Made by a program: the position numbers and the translations under genes | The notes under the pieces: generated by a model | Told to the model about the DNA's origin: nothing | Database searches by the model: none | Seen by the model: the letters and a program-made list of their open reading frames with translations, nothing else | In this document: positions 1-8,309 of the stretch, piece after piece | How positions within the stretch are numbered: position 1 is the first letter of the stretch | How the letters are laid out: every line of letters starts with the position of its first letter | Source: Gp1-AA133 sp963850425 | GTDB taxonomy: Bacteria; Acidobacteriota; Terriglobia; Terriglobales; Acidobacteriaceae | Length of the DNA stretch: 64,000 bases | NCBI GenBank assembly: GCA_963850425.1 | Contig: CAWKLF010000001.1 | Coordinates: 310,001 to 374,000 of the forward strand | Direction of reading: 5' to 3'

Positions 1-8
1 TGGCTCTG

Positions 9-2120
9 TCACCAGATTCGAATGCGATCCTCGGGCTTCAGGTAGAGCTTATCGCTGGGCGCGATGTCGTAAGCTTTGTACCAGGCATCCACATTGCGCA
101 CCGTGTCGCTTCGATATTTCCCGGGCGCATGGTTGTCGGACGCGATCTGCTTCCGCACTGCAGCCTCTCCCTGGGCCTTTCGCCATCTCTGGGCAAATGC
201 CAGGAAAAAGCGCTGTTCCCCGTTTAGCCCGCCAAGCTTGACATCTTCCTTCCCTTTCAATGACAGCACGTAGGCGTCATGCGCGATCACCAACCCTGCC
301 AGGTCGGCAATATTTTCAGTGAGCACTTGCTTGCCCTTGACGCAAAGATCAGTGAATGGACAGTAAGCGTCAAATTGCGCCGCCAGCCTGGCTGCAGCGG
401 TGCGATATTGGGCGCGGTCTTCGGCCGTCCACCAGCCGCCAAGACGGCCTTTGGCGTCGTAAATATTGCCGAGTTCATCGAAGCTGTGGCTGATCTCGTG
501 GGCCATGCCCGCTCCCGCAGATCCGTAATTGGAGGCGGCGTCGCCCGCGCCATCGAAATAGGGCGACTGCAAAATGCCGGCCGAAAAAAACTCGGCATTG
601 GGGCTGAACATGATGACCGCGCCCGGGATTTGTGGATTGATCGGCCACTCGATCGGATCCACCGGTTGTTTTAGCTTCTCCAGGTTGCGCAACCGAAGGA
701 AGGCTTCGGCGCGGCGCCAATTTCCGAAAGCGTCGCCCCGCCCGACAGCAAGCGTCGAATAATCAATCCAGACGTCCGGATACCCGATACCAATTTCAAA
801 CGCCGCCAGTTTGGCTAGCGCTTTTTCCCTGGTCTGCGGAGACATCCATGCCAGATTTGAAATGCGTGCCCGATAGGCAGTGATCAGATCACCTGCCATG
901 GCTTTCGCTTTCGCCTTGGTCTCAGGGGGAAAGTACTGTTGGGTGTAGAGTTGGCCGACCGCCTGCCCTAGCGCCCCGTTGGTCGCTGCAATGCCTGACT
1001 TGGCGCGATCCGGCGCCTGCTGCGCACCCGAAAGCACGGTGCCGTAAAAGGCAAAATGTTCGGCCGCCACCGCCTTAGGTAGTACGTCGGCATAATGCTC
1101 GATCAGGTGAAACCTGAGATAGTCCTTCCACACATCGCTGCTCTCGCTGCCAACCAGCGCGGAAATACCAGTTACCGCCGATGGCTGCCAAGCGATGAAA
1201 TCGGACTGCCCGGAAAGTCCCGCTGCTTGAAAATATGCCCCCCAGTCCATCCCCGGCGCTTTGGCGCCGAAGTCCGCGCGTTTCCACGGATTGTTTTGCT
1301 TGAAGACGTCGGCGGCATCGGCGTCTGGCGCGAATGCCTGCGCGATTCGGATCTCCAGCGACAAAATGTGCGCGGCCCTTGCCTCCGATTCTGCAAAGCC
1401 CGCCAGTTTCAGCATCGCCGCAATGTGTGCCTGGTACTGCGCGCGCAACTCGGCCATCTTGGGCGACGGATCGATGTAGTTGTCTCGATCCGGCATTCCC
1501 AGCCCGCCCTGTAGCAAGTGAACGACGTTATGGTCCGCGTCCTGAAACCCCTGGTTAATCCACCAGCCAAAGATGTGGTCGGCGTTCGCGGTGAGTCCGT
1601 CGACCTCGCCGCTCAAAGTGGTTCCGAGATAAGTGGACAGTGACGACTTGTCAGTAATTGCTGTAATCCGCGCCATTTCATCAGCCAGCGGCGTCAGCTT
1701 CTTCGCTTCGATGCCGCTCTCGTCCATGAAGCTTGCGAAGTAGTCGCCGACTTTCTGCGCCACGCTGCCCCTGGGGTTGTGGCGCCCAGCGGCCTCTTGA
1801 ATCAGATCGCGTACGCGCTGGGCGGTTTTCTCCATTAACATCGCGCGCGTGTCATAGCTGGGCTGGCGGGCGGGTATCGCCACCCTCCCCAGCCACCCCC
1901 CATTCGCGTACCCGTAAAAATCGTCTCCCGGCTTGATGGAACGGTCCGTGTCATCCTGGCTCGCTGGTTGAGGAACGGGCGTTGTTGCTGCGAGGAGAAC
2001 TGCCATCGTAAAAGTGGCGGCGAGCGCCGTAGCACATAGAAGAGGCCCGCGCCCCGGCGACCTCCGCGAAAGCGAGCGCTTTGCGTCGGCGTACCGCGCC
2101 CTGTCATTATCCAACGGCAT
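9..2120 (-). CDS. M13 family (neprilysin-like) zinc metallopeptidase
   Basis: Predicted 703-aa secreted or membrane-anchored zinc endopeptidase of the neprilysin/PepO family, which cleaves oligopeptides. The zinc-binding HEISH motif lies at residues 541-545 (His541, Glu542, His545). The third ligand Glu602 sits in ENIADLAGL, about 60 residues later as expected for M13. A C-terminal stretch with His before GKYRSDTVRN matches the family's substrate-stabilising region. The N-terminus has an Arg-rich segment followed by a hydrophobic stretch (about residues 27-45), a signal peptide or membrane anchor. The usual C-terminal Cys-x-x-Trp ending is reduced to a terminal Trp without Cys. The length matches the family. 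The gene is monocistronic, divergent from purS. Confidence 0.95.
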   Translation of the reverse strand: MPLDNDRARYADAKRSLSRRSPGRGPLLCATALAATFTMAVLLAATTPVPQPASQDDTDRSIKPGDDFYGYANGGWLGRVAIPARQPSYDTRAMLMEKTAQRVRDLIQEAAGRHNPRGSVAQKVGDYFASFMDESGIEAKKLTPLADEMARITAITDKSSLSTYLGTTLSGEVDGLTANADHIFGWWINQGFQDADHNVVHLLQGGLGMPDRDNYIDPSPKMAELRAQYQAHIAAMLKLAGFAESEARAAHILSLEIRIAQAFAPDADAADVFKQNNPWKRADFGAKAPGMDWGAYFQAAGLSGQSDFIAWQPSAVTGISALVGSESSDVWKDYLRFHLIEHYADVLPKAVAAEHFAFYGTVLSGAQQAPDRAKSGIAATNGALGQAVGQLYTQQYFPPETKAKAKAMAGDLITAYRARISNLAWMSPQTREKALAKLAAFEIGIGYPDVWIDYSTLAVGRGDAFGNWRRAEAFLRLRNLEKLKQPVDPIEWPINPQIPGAVIMFSPNAEFFSAGILQSPYFDGAGDAASNYGSAGAGMAHEISHSFDELGNIYDAKGRLGGWWTAEDRAQYRTAAARLAAQFDAYCPFTDLCVKGKQVLTENIADLAGLVIAHDAYVLSLKGKEDVKLGGLNGEQRFFLAFAQRWRKAQGEAAVRKQIASDNHAPGKYRSDTVRNVDAWYKAYDIAPSDKLYLKPEDRIRIW

Positions 2121-2462
2121 GTTGCCTCTCAGGTGTGTACCGGTTGACGTCTTAAGTTCTCAACGCTACCCCACAGCTCAACCCTGACCATAAACGAAAT
2201 GCATGCGTGCACATTGGACGTTTGCGGACCTGAATCAATCGCGCTGCTACCCTACGATTCATGCTTCGGTGGGATCTGCGATTAAACGAGTGCCGGCCTT
2301 CACCACCGCGCCGAATTTAGGATCAGGCATAGGCGCGGAAGCAGTGCCGAATGTCAACAAATGGCACGGTTTGCGGCGCTCGTGAACATTCCTGTTGGAA
2401 ATCTTTCTCCCACCGCCGATCAAGCGGCTGCCCGATTGGCCTGACGTATAATGAGGGCACCG
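2121..2462. other. Intergenic region between the M13 peptidase and purS
   Basis: Divergent spacer of about 340 bases. A TATAAT hexamer at 2447-2452 lies only 10 bases before the purS ATG, so it would leave almost no leader and conflicts with the SD at 2453-2457. No good -35 was seen 17 bases upstream. Short open frames here have no recognisable protein features. Confidence 0.5.
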
Positions 2463-2708
2463 ATGAAAGCCTACGTTTACGTTTCGCTCAAAAAAAGTGT
2501 TCTCGACCCGCAGGGCAAGACCATTCAGGGCGCGCTCAAAAAGATGGGCTACAAAGGATTAGGGGACGTTCGCCAGGGCAAATACTTCGAATTGACGCTG
2601 GAAAATGGCCTGAGCAAGGCTGACGCGCAGTCCGAAGTGGAACGCATCGCCCGCGAGGTCCTGACGAATCCGGTGATCGAAGAGTATCGCTACTCCCTCG
2701 AAGATTAG
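2463..2708 (+). CDS. purS: Phosphoribosylformylglycinamidine synthase subunit PurS
   Basis: An 81-aa protein of the PurS family, the small structural subunit that bridges PurL and PurQ in the FGAR amidotransferase of de novo purine synthesis. The pattern of an initial beta strand (MKAYVYVSLKK), then DPQGKTIQGALKKMGY and GKYFELTLE, is diagnostic. The ATG at 2463 is preferred over the in-frame ATG at 2451 because GAGGG at 2453-2457 gives correct Shine-Dalgarno spacing and family members begin at this point. purQ and purL are not adjacent: glmS follows 85 bases downstream, so purS is separated from its usual partners here. Confidence 0.9.
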   Translation: MKAYVYVSLKKSVLDPQGKTIQGALKKMGYKGLGDVRQGKYFELTLENGLSKADAQSEVERIAREVLTNPVIEEYRYSLED

Positions 2709-2793
2709 GCGCCCGGGAAGGGTTGGTTCCGGCCATCGGTGCGCGAGCAGAAGGCACTTGCACTGCCGAGACCAGACTCAGGAGTTCTGTTTT

Positions 2794-4668
2794 ATGTGCG
2801 GCATCGTTGGATATGTCGGCAAGAAAAAAGTCGTCCCCGTCATCATCGAGGGTCTCCGCAAGCTTGAATACCGCGGCTACGATTCGGCCGGCATCGCCGT
2901 CGCCGGAAACGGAGAAGGTCTCCAGATTCGCCGCGCCGAAGGTAAACTCCGAAACCTCGAAGATGTCATCCGCCAGAAGCCGCTCGACGGCACCTACGGC
3001 ATTGGGCACACACGTTGGGCCACCCACGGACGCCCCAGCGAAGAGAATGCTCACCCGCACCGCGATTGTTCCGGCAAGATCGTCGTCGTGCACAACGGCA
3101 TCGTTGAGAACTACCTCTCCTTGAAGAAAAAGCTCATCGAGGAAGGCCACAAGTTCACCACGGAGACCGATACCGAAATCATCGCCCATCTCATCGAGAA
3201 GCATTTTCTGAAAACGGGCAACGGTCATCGGCCCCCGCTGGAAGAAGCCGTCCGCAAAGCCGTAAAAGAATTGACCGGCGTATTCGCGCTCAGCGTGATT
3301 GCCGTCGACGAGCCCAACAAGATTGTCTCGGCGCGCAACGGCCCGCCCGCGGTCATCGGTCTTGGCAAGGACGAATACTTCGTTGCCTCCGACGTCCCGG
3401 CCATCCTCTACCACACGCGCGATCTGTTCTTCCTGGGCGATGGCGACCTCGCCGTCATCACCCCCGAAGGCGTGAAGCTCACCGACTTCGACGGCAAGCC
3501 CGTCACCCGCCAGGTGCAGCACGTCACCTGGGACCCGATCATGGCGGAAAAGGGCGGGTACAAGCATTTCATGCTCAAGGAGATTTACGAGCAGCCGCGC
3601 TCGGTGCGCGACACGACCCTCGGCCGCGTTTCCCAGGACACCGGACAAATCTTTCTGGAAGAAATGGAAATCACCGAAGATGAGTTGCGCGCGGCAAAAA
3701 AAATCAACATCGCCGCCTGCGGAACCAGCTGGCACGCCGGACAAGCCGGCAAGTTCATGCTCGAAAGCCTCGCTCGCATCCCGGTCGAGGTCGATTACGC
3801 CAGCGAGTGGCGTTATCGCGATCCCATCATCCCGCCCGACACTATCACTCTCCTGATCACTCAATCCGGCGAGACGGCCGACACCATCGCCGCCCAGCGC
3901 GAGGCGAAAGCCAAAGGCTGCAAGACGCTGGCGATTTGCAACGTCGTCGGATCAATGGTCACGCGCGAAGCCCAAGGCACCATCTACACCCACGCCGGCC
4001 CGGAAATCGGCGTCGCCTCCACCAAGGCGTTCACCGGCCAGCTCACCGCCCTCTATTTGCTTTCTCTTTACCTCGGACAAGTGCGCGGCACTCTCACTCC
4101 GGCGCAATCGAAATCCGAAGTCTTCGAGCTGACCCGCCTGCCCGGCAAGTTGGAGCAGGCCCTGCTTCGCGAAGAGCAGTGCGAGGAACTCGCCAAGATC
4201 TACTCGAAGGCCCAGGACTTTCTCTTCCTCGGGCGCGGCATCCACTATCCCATCGCGCTCGAAGGTGCGCTCAAGCTGAAAGAAGTTTCCTACATCCACG
4301 CCGAAGGCTACCCCGCCGGCGAAATGAAACACGGCCCTAACGCGCTCATCGACGAGAACCTCCCGGTGGTCATCATCGCGACCCGCGACCCGAACGATCC
4401 GCTATCGGTGGTGCGTTACGAAAAAACGATGTCCAACCTGAAAGAAGTGAAAGCGCGCTCCGGCCAAGTCATCGCGCTTGCCACCGAAGGCGACGACGAA
4501 ATCAAGGAAGCTGCCGACCACGTCATCTACATTCCCCCAGCGCCGGAGGAACTGGCTCCGATCCTCGAGGTGGTCCCCCTGCAACTGCTCGCCTACCACA
4601 TAGCAGTCCGCCGCGGTTGCGACGTAGACCAGCCGAGAAATTTGGCCAAGTCAGTAACAGTGGAGTAA
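2794..4668 (+). CDS. glmS: Glutamine-fructose-6-phosphate aminotransferase (isomerizing)
   Basis: A 624-aa cytosolic enzyme that converts fructose-6-phosphate and glutamine to glucosamine-6-phosphate, the first step toward UDP-GlcNAc for peptidoglycan and lipopolysaccharide. The start at 2794 is fixed by MCGIVGYVG: Cys2 becomes the N-terminal nucleophile of the class II glutamine amidotransferase domain. The longer reading frame from 2758 would destroy this. GGAG at 2781-2784 is the likely ribosome binding site. Two SIS sugar-isomerase domains follow (about residues 300-440 and 470-610), with the CGTSWHAG and STKAFTGQ motifs, and the protein ends in the conserved PRNLAKSVTVE. No glmS ribozyme fits in the short upstream spacer. 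Confidence 0.97.
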   Translation: MCGIVGYVGKKKVVPVIIEGLRKLEYRGYDSAGIAVAGNGEGLQIRRAEGKLRNLEDVIRQKPLDGTYGIGHTRWATHGRPSEENAHPHRDCSGKIVVVHNGIVENYLSLKKKLIEEGHKFTTETDTEIIAHLIEKHFLKTGNGHRPPLEEAVRKAVKELTGVFALSVIAVDEPNKIVSARNGPPAVIGLGKDEYFVASDVPAILYHTRDLFFLGDGDLAVITPEGVKLTDFDGKPVTRQVQHVTWDPIMAEKGGYKHFMLKEIYEQPRSVRDTTLGRVSQDTGQIFLEEMEITEDELRAAKKINIAACGTSWHAGQAGKFMLESLARIPVEVDYASEWRYRDPIIPPDTITLLITQSGETADTIAAQREAKAKGCKTLAICNVVGSMVTREAQGTIYTHAGPEIGVASTKAFTGQLTALYLLSLYLGQVRGTLTPAQSKSEVFELTRLPGKLEQALLREEQCEELAKIYSKAQDFLFLGRGIHYPIALEGALKLKEVSYIHAEGYPAGEMKHGPNALIDENLPVVIIATRDPNDPLSVVRYEKTMSNLKEVKARSGQVIALATEGDDEIKEAADHVIYIPPAPEELAPILEVVPLQLLAYHIAVRRGCDVDQPRNLAKSVTVE

Positions 4669-4944
4669 ATCGTTCGCGAGACGGCTGAAACTGTAGTGTG
4701 ATCGGATCGGTGCTTCGGGCCGAATTCCTCTTATTAACGCGGCCAAGCCTGTTGGAGTTTGAAATCGGACTAGCCTTGAACAGGTCGCGCTACTCTCGCA
4801 AGCACAGCTTCATACCTACTAAGAAGTCCCTACTATGAGAGGTGGATCGCTGTAAGCAGCAACCTCTGCCGCAAACCCCATCATCTCCTATTTGTTCATT
4901 CGACGGGCGTCGAGAATGCCCTTCGACGTGAGGGAGGTAGAGAT

Positions 4945-5271
4945 GTGGCAAAAAGTTGCCTTACCCTTGCTGCCATTGCCGTTGCTTTTGTTTTTCTTAG
5001 CGTACAAGGAATGGGACAGACAGCGGGAGATTCACACGCTGATCTCACGACTTCGTGCCTCGGGAGCGCTCTAGCCTGTTCACCACCCCAGCAGCCGGCC
5101 GAGAGGTTTCTGGTTCCACGATCTCTCGTAAAGAGAGCACGACTCAAGGCACGCCTGGTGAATCTCTTGCGCCAAAGTCTCTCTGACGATTCCAAAGGCA
5201 TCGTGAACATCGCCCGGGACAGAGAGATCGCGGATGTGGCGAAGAAGCTAAAGGACACACGGCCAGAATAA
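4945..5271 (+). CDS. Small predicted secreted protein, unknown function
   Basis: A 108-aa reading frame starting with GTG, preceded by a good GGAGG at 4933-4937. The first 25 residues (MAKSCLTLAAIAVAFVFLS, then VQGMGQ) form a textbook signal peptide. The mature part has two cysteines and a basic, helical C-terminal half rich in Lys and Arg. An overlapping frame from the ATG at 4943 encodes a 43-residue hydrophobic peptide, so the same ribosome binding site could serve either. The longer frame is preferred for its signal-peptide architecture. No family is recognised. Confidence 0.4.
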   Translation: MAKSCLTLAAIAVAFVFLSVQGMGQTAGDSHADLTTSCLGSALACSPPQQPAERFLVPRSLVKRARLKARLVNLLRQSLSDDSKGIVNIARDREIADVAKKLKDTRPE

Positions 5272-5480
5272 GAACGCTGTCGAAATGGCCAGGTCGCAGC
5301 ATTTTGCAGTTCGTTCAAGACCTCCCATGGGAAGTCGGCGGCGCGCAAAGCAGTCGAACAGACCATCACCCATTGATCCCGTTGTGAGTGAGATCGCAAA
5401 GCTGCCTCATTGCGTGCCGGAGGCCGTAAGCGGTACATTGTCGGTCGGCTGGGAATTCCAATCGACATTCCGATCTCCTC

Positions 5481-6566
5481 GTGAAAAAAGCGAACTCGAT
5501 GGCAAGCGTGTTGTTCCTTCTGATCTTGCTGGTCGGAGCCCTCGGAGTAGCCTTCTGGCTCTTCCGCCCTTTCCTTCAGCCTTTAGCGTCTGCCACCGTC
5601 ATCGCCATTGGATTCTATCCGCTCTACCTTGCCCTGAGCCGAATCGTGCGAGGCCCGAATAAGGCCGCACTGCTGGCGACCTTTACTGCGCTTCTGGTCT
5701 TCGTGTTACCGGCCGTGCTCATTGCCTCGGCCGCCGGCGGGGAGCTGATTAAAGCCGCGCGCTACTTCGGCGATCGCAGCACCCAGGAAGGGGGAGCGGT
5801 CGCTTATCTTGGCGAAAAGCAACAAATCGCGCTGCGCTGGCTCGGAAAATATGTGAACCTGGAACAATTGCACATGGAGGAAACTCTCGGCAATCTTCCC
5901 GGTCAGGTCAGCAGGGTATTGCTGGCCGCCGGGACTCAGCTCGTCGGAGGACTGGCCGGATTCGCTGGCAACGCAATCCTGACCTTCCTGGTTTTGTTCT
6001 TCTTATTCCGCGATGGAAACGCAGCGATCGATAACGTCATCTCGATCCTGCCCCTGAGCCGCGAGCAGGCATTGCGCTTGTTGGGGGGAATCCGCGATAG
6101 CGTCGTCGCCAACCTGTACGGCATTCTGGCTGTCGGGCTCGCTCAAGGCCTGCTGACCGGGACCGCCTTGGCGATCCTGCGCGTGCCTTCCGCGTTGCTG
6201 CTGGGGGTAGCCACGGCGGTCTGCTCGCTTATTCCTTTCGTAGGAACCATGCTGGTTTGGCTGCCCGCCGCCATCTACCTCATGGCTACCGGCCATCTGT
6301 GGAAAGGAATCATCCTGATTATTTGGGGTTCGGTAGTGGTGGGCACGATTGATAACATCATTCGGCCGCTAGTAATAGGTAGCCGGGTTGAACTCCATCC
6401 CCTTCTGCTGTTGTTCTCGTTGTTGGGCGGCCTTCAAGTATTTGGATTCATCGGAATTTTTATCGGCCCTGTGGTCATTTCCGTGATCGCCGCGCTGATT
6501 ACCCTATTGCGAGAAGAACTTTCCTCGTCACCGGATCTCCCTCCAACCGCGACCTCAAGTGTGTGA
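5481..6566 (+). CDS. AI-2E family (PerM/TqsA/YdiK-type) membrane permease
   Basis: A 361-aa integral membrane protein of the AI-2E/UPF0118 family. Members are proposed exporters of autoinducer-2 or ion antiporters, so the substrate cannot be named from sequence. Hydrophobic helices lie at about residues 8-45, 55-85, 150-180 and 205-345, with the long central amphipathic region typical of the family. The conserved C-terminal part (GTIDNIIRPLVIGSR, then LHPLLLLFSLLGGL) is clear. The annotated start is GTG at 5481. An ATG six codons later (5499) is equally possible, as neither has a strong Shine-Dalgarno. No downstream partner. Confidence 0.88.
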   Translation: MKKANSMASVLFLLILLVGALGVAFWLFRPFLQPLASATVIAIGFYPLYLALSRIVRGPNKAALLATFTALLVFVLPAVLIASAAGGELIKAARYFGDRSTQEGGAVAYLGEKQQIALRWLGKYVNLEQLHMEETLGNLPGQVSRVLLAAGTQLVGGLAGFAGNAILTFLVLFFLFRDGNAAIDNVISILPLSREQALRLLGGIRDSVVANLYGILAVGLAQGLLTGTALAILRVPSALLLGVATAVCSLIPFVGTMLVWLPAAIYLMATGHLWKGIILIIWGSVVVGTIDNIIRPLVIGSRVELHPLLLLFSLLGGLQVFGFIGIFIGPVVISVIAALITLLREELSSSPDLPPTATSSV

Positions 6567-6640
6567 AGACCCGTCCGCCCATCGACTTGGAAGGCCAAGC
6601 ATTCCCATAGATTCAGATATGACGTGTGTCAATGAGAAAG

Positions 6641-6670
6641 AAAAAAGCCCCGAGCATTATCGCCCGGGGC
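6641..6670 (-). terminator. Rho-independent terminator of the PEP-CTERM gene
   Basis: On the minus strand a GCCCCG...CGGGGC hairpin (6647-6670) is followed by six T residues (6646-6641), about 20 bases after the stop codon of the PEP-CTERM gene. Confidence 0.85.
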
Positions 6671-6690
6671 CTAAATTTCCGACTTGGCAT

Positions 6691-7320
6691 CTAGCTGCGA
6701 ATGCTGCGGCGAACCAGACCAGCCAAGCCGATGAGGCCTGTCCCTAACAGAGACATGGTACCCGGCTCGGGAACCGCTGTGACTGGACCATTTGATGCAA
6801 ATCCGGTGCTCGGGCCGCAACCGGCTCCCGAAGCAGTGCAGAAGTGAACCGCTGCGCCCGTGAACTGGCTAGCCATAAGTCCGGGAGCAGTGAGGATGAA
6901 TGTCAGCGTGTCCGCACTGACCACTCCATTCGGAGCGCCTTTTATGTTGGCGTAATCAAAGGCAAAAGTACCGAACTGACTGATGTTCTTGTCGGCGGAA
7001 AACTGTTTGAAACTCAATCCAGTGAATCCAATCATGGCCGCGGTGCCGGTCATACCGCTGACGCTCCCTGCGGTCAGTCCGGAAACACCGTTAAAGGCCA
7101 CATCCCCACCCGGAAGCTTGAGTGAAAAACCCGGATTCATTGTGATGGTTACTGTCACCTGATTGGCCCCCGTGTCGCTTATGGCGACAGTGCCAACAGA
7201 TCCGGAAATTCCCAGATTATTCGAGGTGAGGTCAAAGCTTACTGAGTTGGCCCATGCTGAACATACACACAGGAAAAAGACGCTAACTGCCAAAACGGAC
7301 TTCGCTACATAGGCACGCAT
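6691..7320 (-). CDS. PEP-CTERM sorting domain-containing exported protein
   Basis: A 209-aa exported protein. The chosen start (ATG at 7318-7320) gives a clean signal peptide ending near CSAWANS. The reading frame is open further upstream, but that part is not protein-like. The C-terminus carries the PEP-CTERM sorting signal: AVPEPGT, a hydrophobic helix (MSLLGTGLIGLAGL) and a basic tail (VRRSIRS). This is recognised by an exosortase that processes and anchors or releases surface proteins in exopolysaccharide-producing bacteria. The middle is beta-rich with Gly, Ser and Thr, suggesting an adhesive or surface role. No exosortase gene is in the window. Monocistronic, with its own terminator. 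Confidence 0.88.
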   Translation of the reverse strand: MRAYVAKSVLAVSVFFLCVCSAWANSVSFDLTSNNLGISGSVGTVAISDTGANQVTVTITMNPGFSLKLPGGDVAFNGVSGLTAGSVSGMTGTAAMIGFTGLSFKQFSADKNISQFGTFAFDYANIKGAPNGVVSADTLTFILTAPGLMASQFTGAAVHFCTASGAGCGPSTGFASNGPVTAVPEPGTMSLLGTGLIGLAGLVRRSIRS

Positions 7321-7786
7321 CGGAAAACCCCAGTCGAAAAATGCGAAACGGCGCTTATCATTAACGGAGCACGGGATTGGCCAACTTCCCGCCACTACAG
7401 TAAATGTAACGGCTTTGCTTGTAGTAGTTAGAGGCGGTTCCACAGAACTCGCGAGTCGATCCGTGTGTGGTCCGCTCAATTGCGTAATATGTGCACACAA
7501 TTGCAACGAAGCGCGTAACGATGATGCGGAAATCATTTCGTCGGCCGGTGATTCAATCCCGCCGACGGCGCCCCTTCGGACCCCGATGGTAGGCTTCCTC
7601 TGGCCCTTCTGTGGCGAGGTTTTTGACTCCGAAGCCAATCCCTCCGCAAACTCTCTATGAGGTAATCCGTAGCGGCCACCGAATAAGGGCCTGCGAGCGC
7701 CTGTTACATGCTTCCACTGCAGGAAAACTCTCCCGCGGGATCCCGAACGTCTGCACAAATCCGGCGCAGGATTCTGCGTGCTGCGA
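7321..7786. other. Intergenic region upstream of the PEP-CTERM gene
   Basis: About 460 bases with no convincing gene. It presumably holds the promoter of the PEP-CTERM gene on the minus strand, but no clear -10/-35 pair was recognised. Nothing else identified. Confidence 0.4.
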
Positions 7787-7870
7787 TCACACTTTGTGGA
7801 GGCGATTCAGGGCTTTGCTGCCCGCCCACAGCACCACAACACACAACGCGAGGATCAGAAAAGTGGTCAT
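7787..7870 (-). CDS. Possible 27-aa single-pass membrane microprotein
   Basis: On the minus strand an ATG at 7868-7870 is preceded by a strong AAGGAGGG ribosome binding site about nine bases upstream. It opens a 27-codon frame encoding MTTFLILALCVVVLWAG followed by a short basic tail (SKALNRLHKV). This is the profile of a one-helix membrane microprotein, comparable in size to KdpF-like peptides, but no kdp genes are present. Its ATG overlaps the TGA of the upstream small frame (ATGA), suggesting translational coupling. Function unknown. Confidence 0.45.
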   Translation of the reverse strand: MTTFLILALCVVVLWAGSKALNRLHKV

Positions 7871-7980
7871 TTCTTGATTCCCTCCTTGGCGGCCCGGGTA
7901 AGCAAACGCGGCGGCGTCTCGGTCGATGAGTTCAGCGTAGGGATGTAGATGTGGTCGCGCCTGTATTCACAGAGCTCCAT
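7867..7980 (-). CDS. Possible small ORF overlapping the 27-aa microprotein
   Basis: A minus-strand frame ending in TGA at 7867-7869, which overlaps the ATG of the next small ORF. It is open up to about 8124 and encodes a protein-like sequence (for example RVYLIELPTDTLKKE, then MELCEYRRDHIYIPTLNSS). The only ATG gives 37 residues from 7980. A longer product would need a non-standard start such as CTG near 8106. It may therefore be a decayed gene or a mis-started small protein. No family recognised. Confidence 0.25.
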   Translation of the reverse strand: MELCEYRRDHIYIPTLNSSTETPPRLLTRAAKEGIKK

Positions 7981-8309
7981 CTCCCTGACGCAGCCCGAAG
8001 TTTCCTTTTTCAGGGTGTCTGTTGGTAATTCGATCAGGTAGACCCTCTGTGCACGAACGCCCTTGAGTCGAAGGTGGCATGACGGCTCCTCTGAAAATTC
8101 TAGCAGGGGGGCAAGCGCGGTTGTCTATACCCACCATTCCCTAGGGGAGAAATGATCGGGTGCGGGGCGTCGCGCGGGTCAGGCCGGGAACAAAAAATAG
8201 AGAGAAAGGCGCCCCGTGAGGCCCTTACACCTAGAGGAACGGAGTTCGGCTCGCCTGTGCGCTGGTTGCGAGCAGGGATTCCACGACCCAGGACCTACAG
8301 TCCGAACCT
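7981..8309. other. Intergenic region downstream of the PQQ dehydrogenase
   Basis: About 330 bases, partly covered by the upstream extension of the small frame ending at 7867. No terminator with a T-tract was found for the PQQ dehydrogenase gene, and no other feature was seen. Confidence 0.35.

Noticed and set aside
2447..2452. TATAAT as the purS -10 box
   Set aside because: It lies 10 bases from the ATG, would exclude the Shine-Dalgarno from the transcript, and has no -35 partner.
2709..2793. A glmS ribozyme upstream of glmS
   Set aside because: Only 85 bases separate purS and glmS, and none of the expected pseudoknot structure was recognised; such ribozymes are mainly in Firmicutes.
2536..3864. 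Long antisense open frame (442 codons) opposite purS and glmS
   Set aside because: It is a shadow of the high third-position GC of glmS; its sequence shows no domain, and glmS is certain.
5285..5480. Small coding frame between the secreted protein and the permease
   Set aside because: Two overlapping frames look partly protein-like, but none has a start codon with a ribosome binding site and an uninterrupted sensible sequence.
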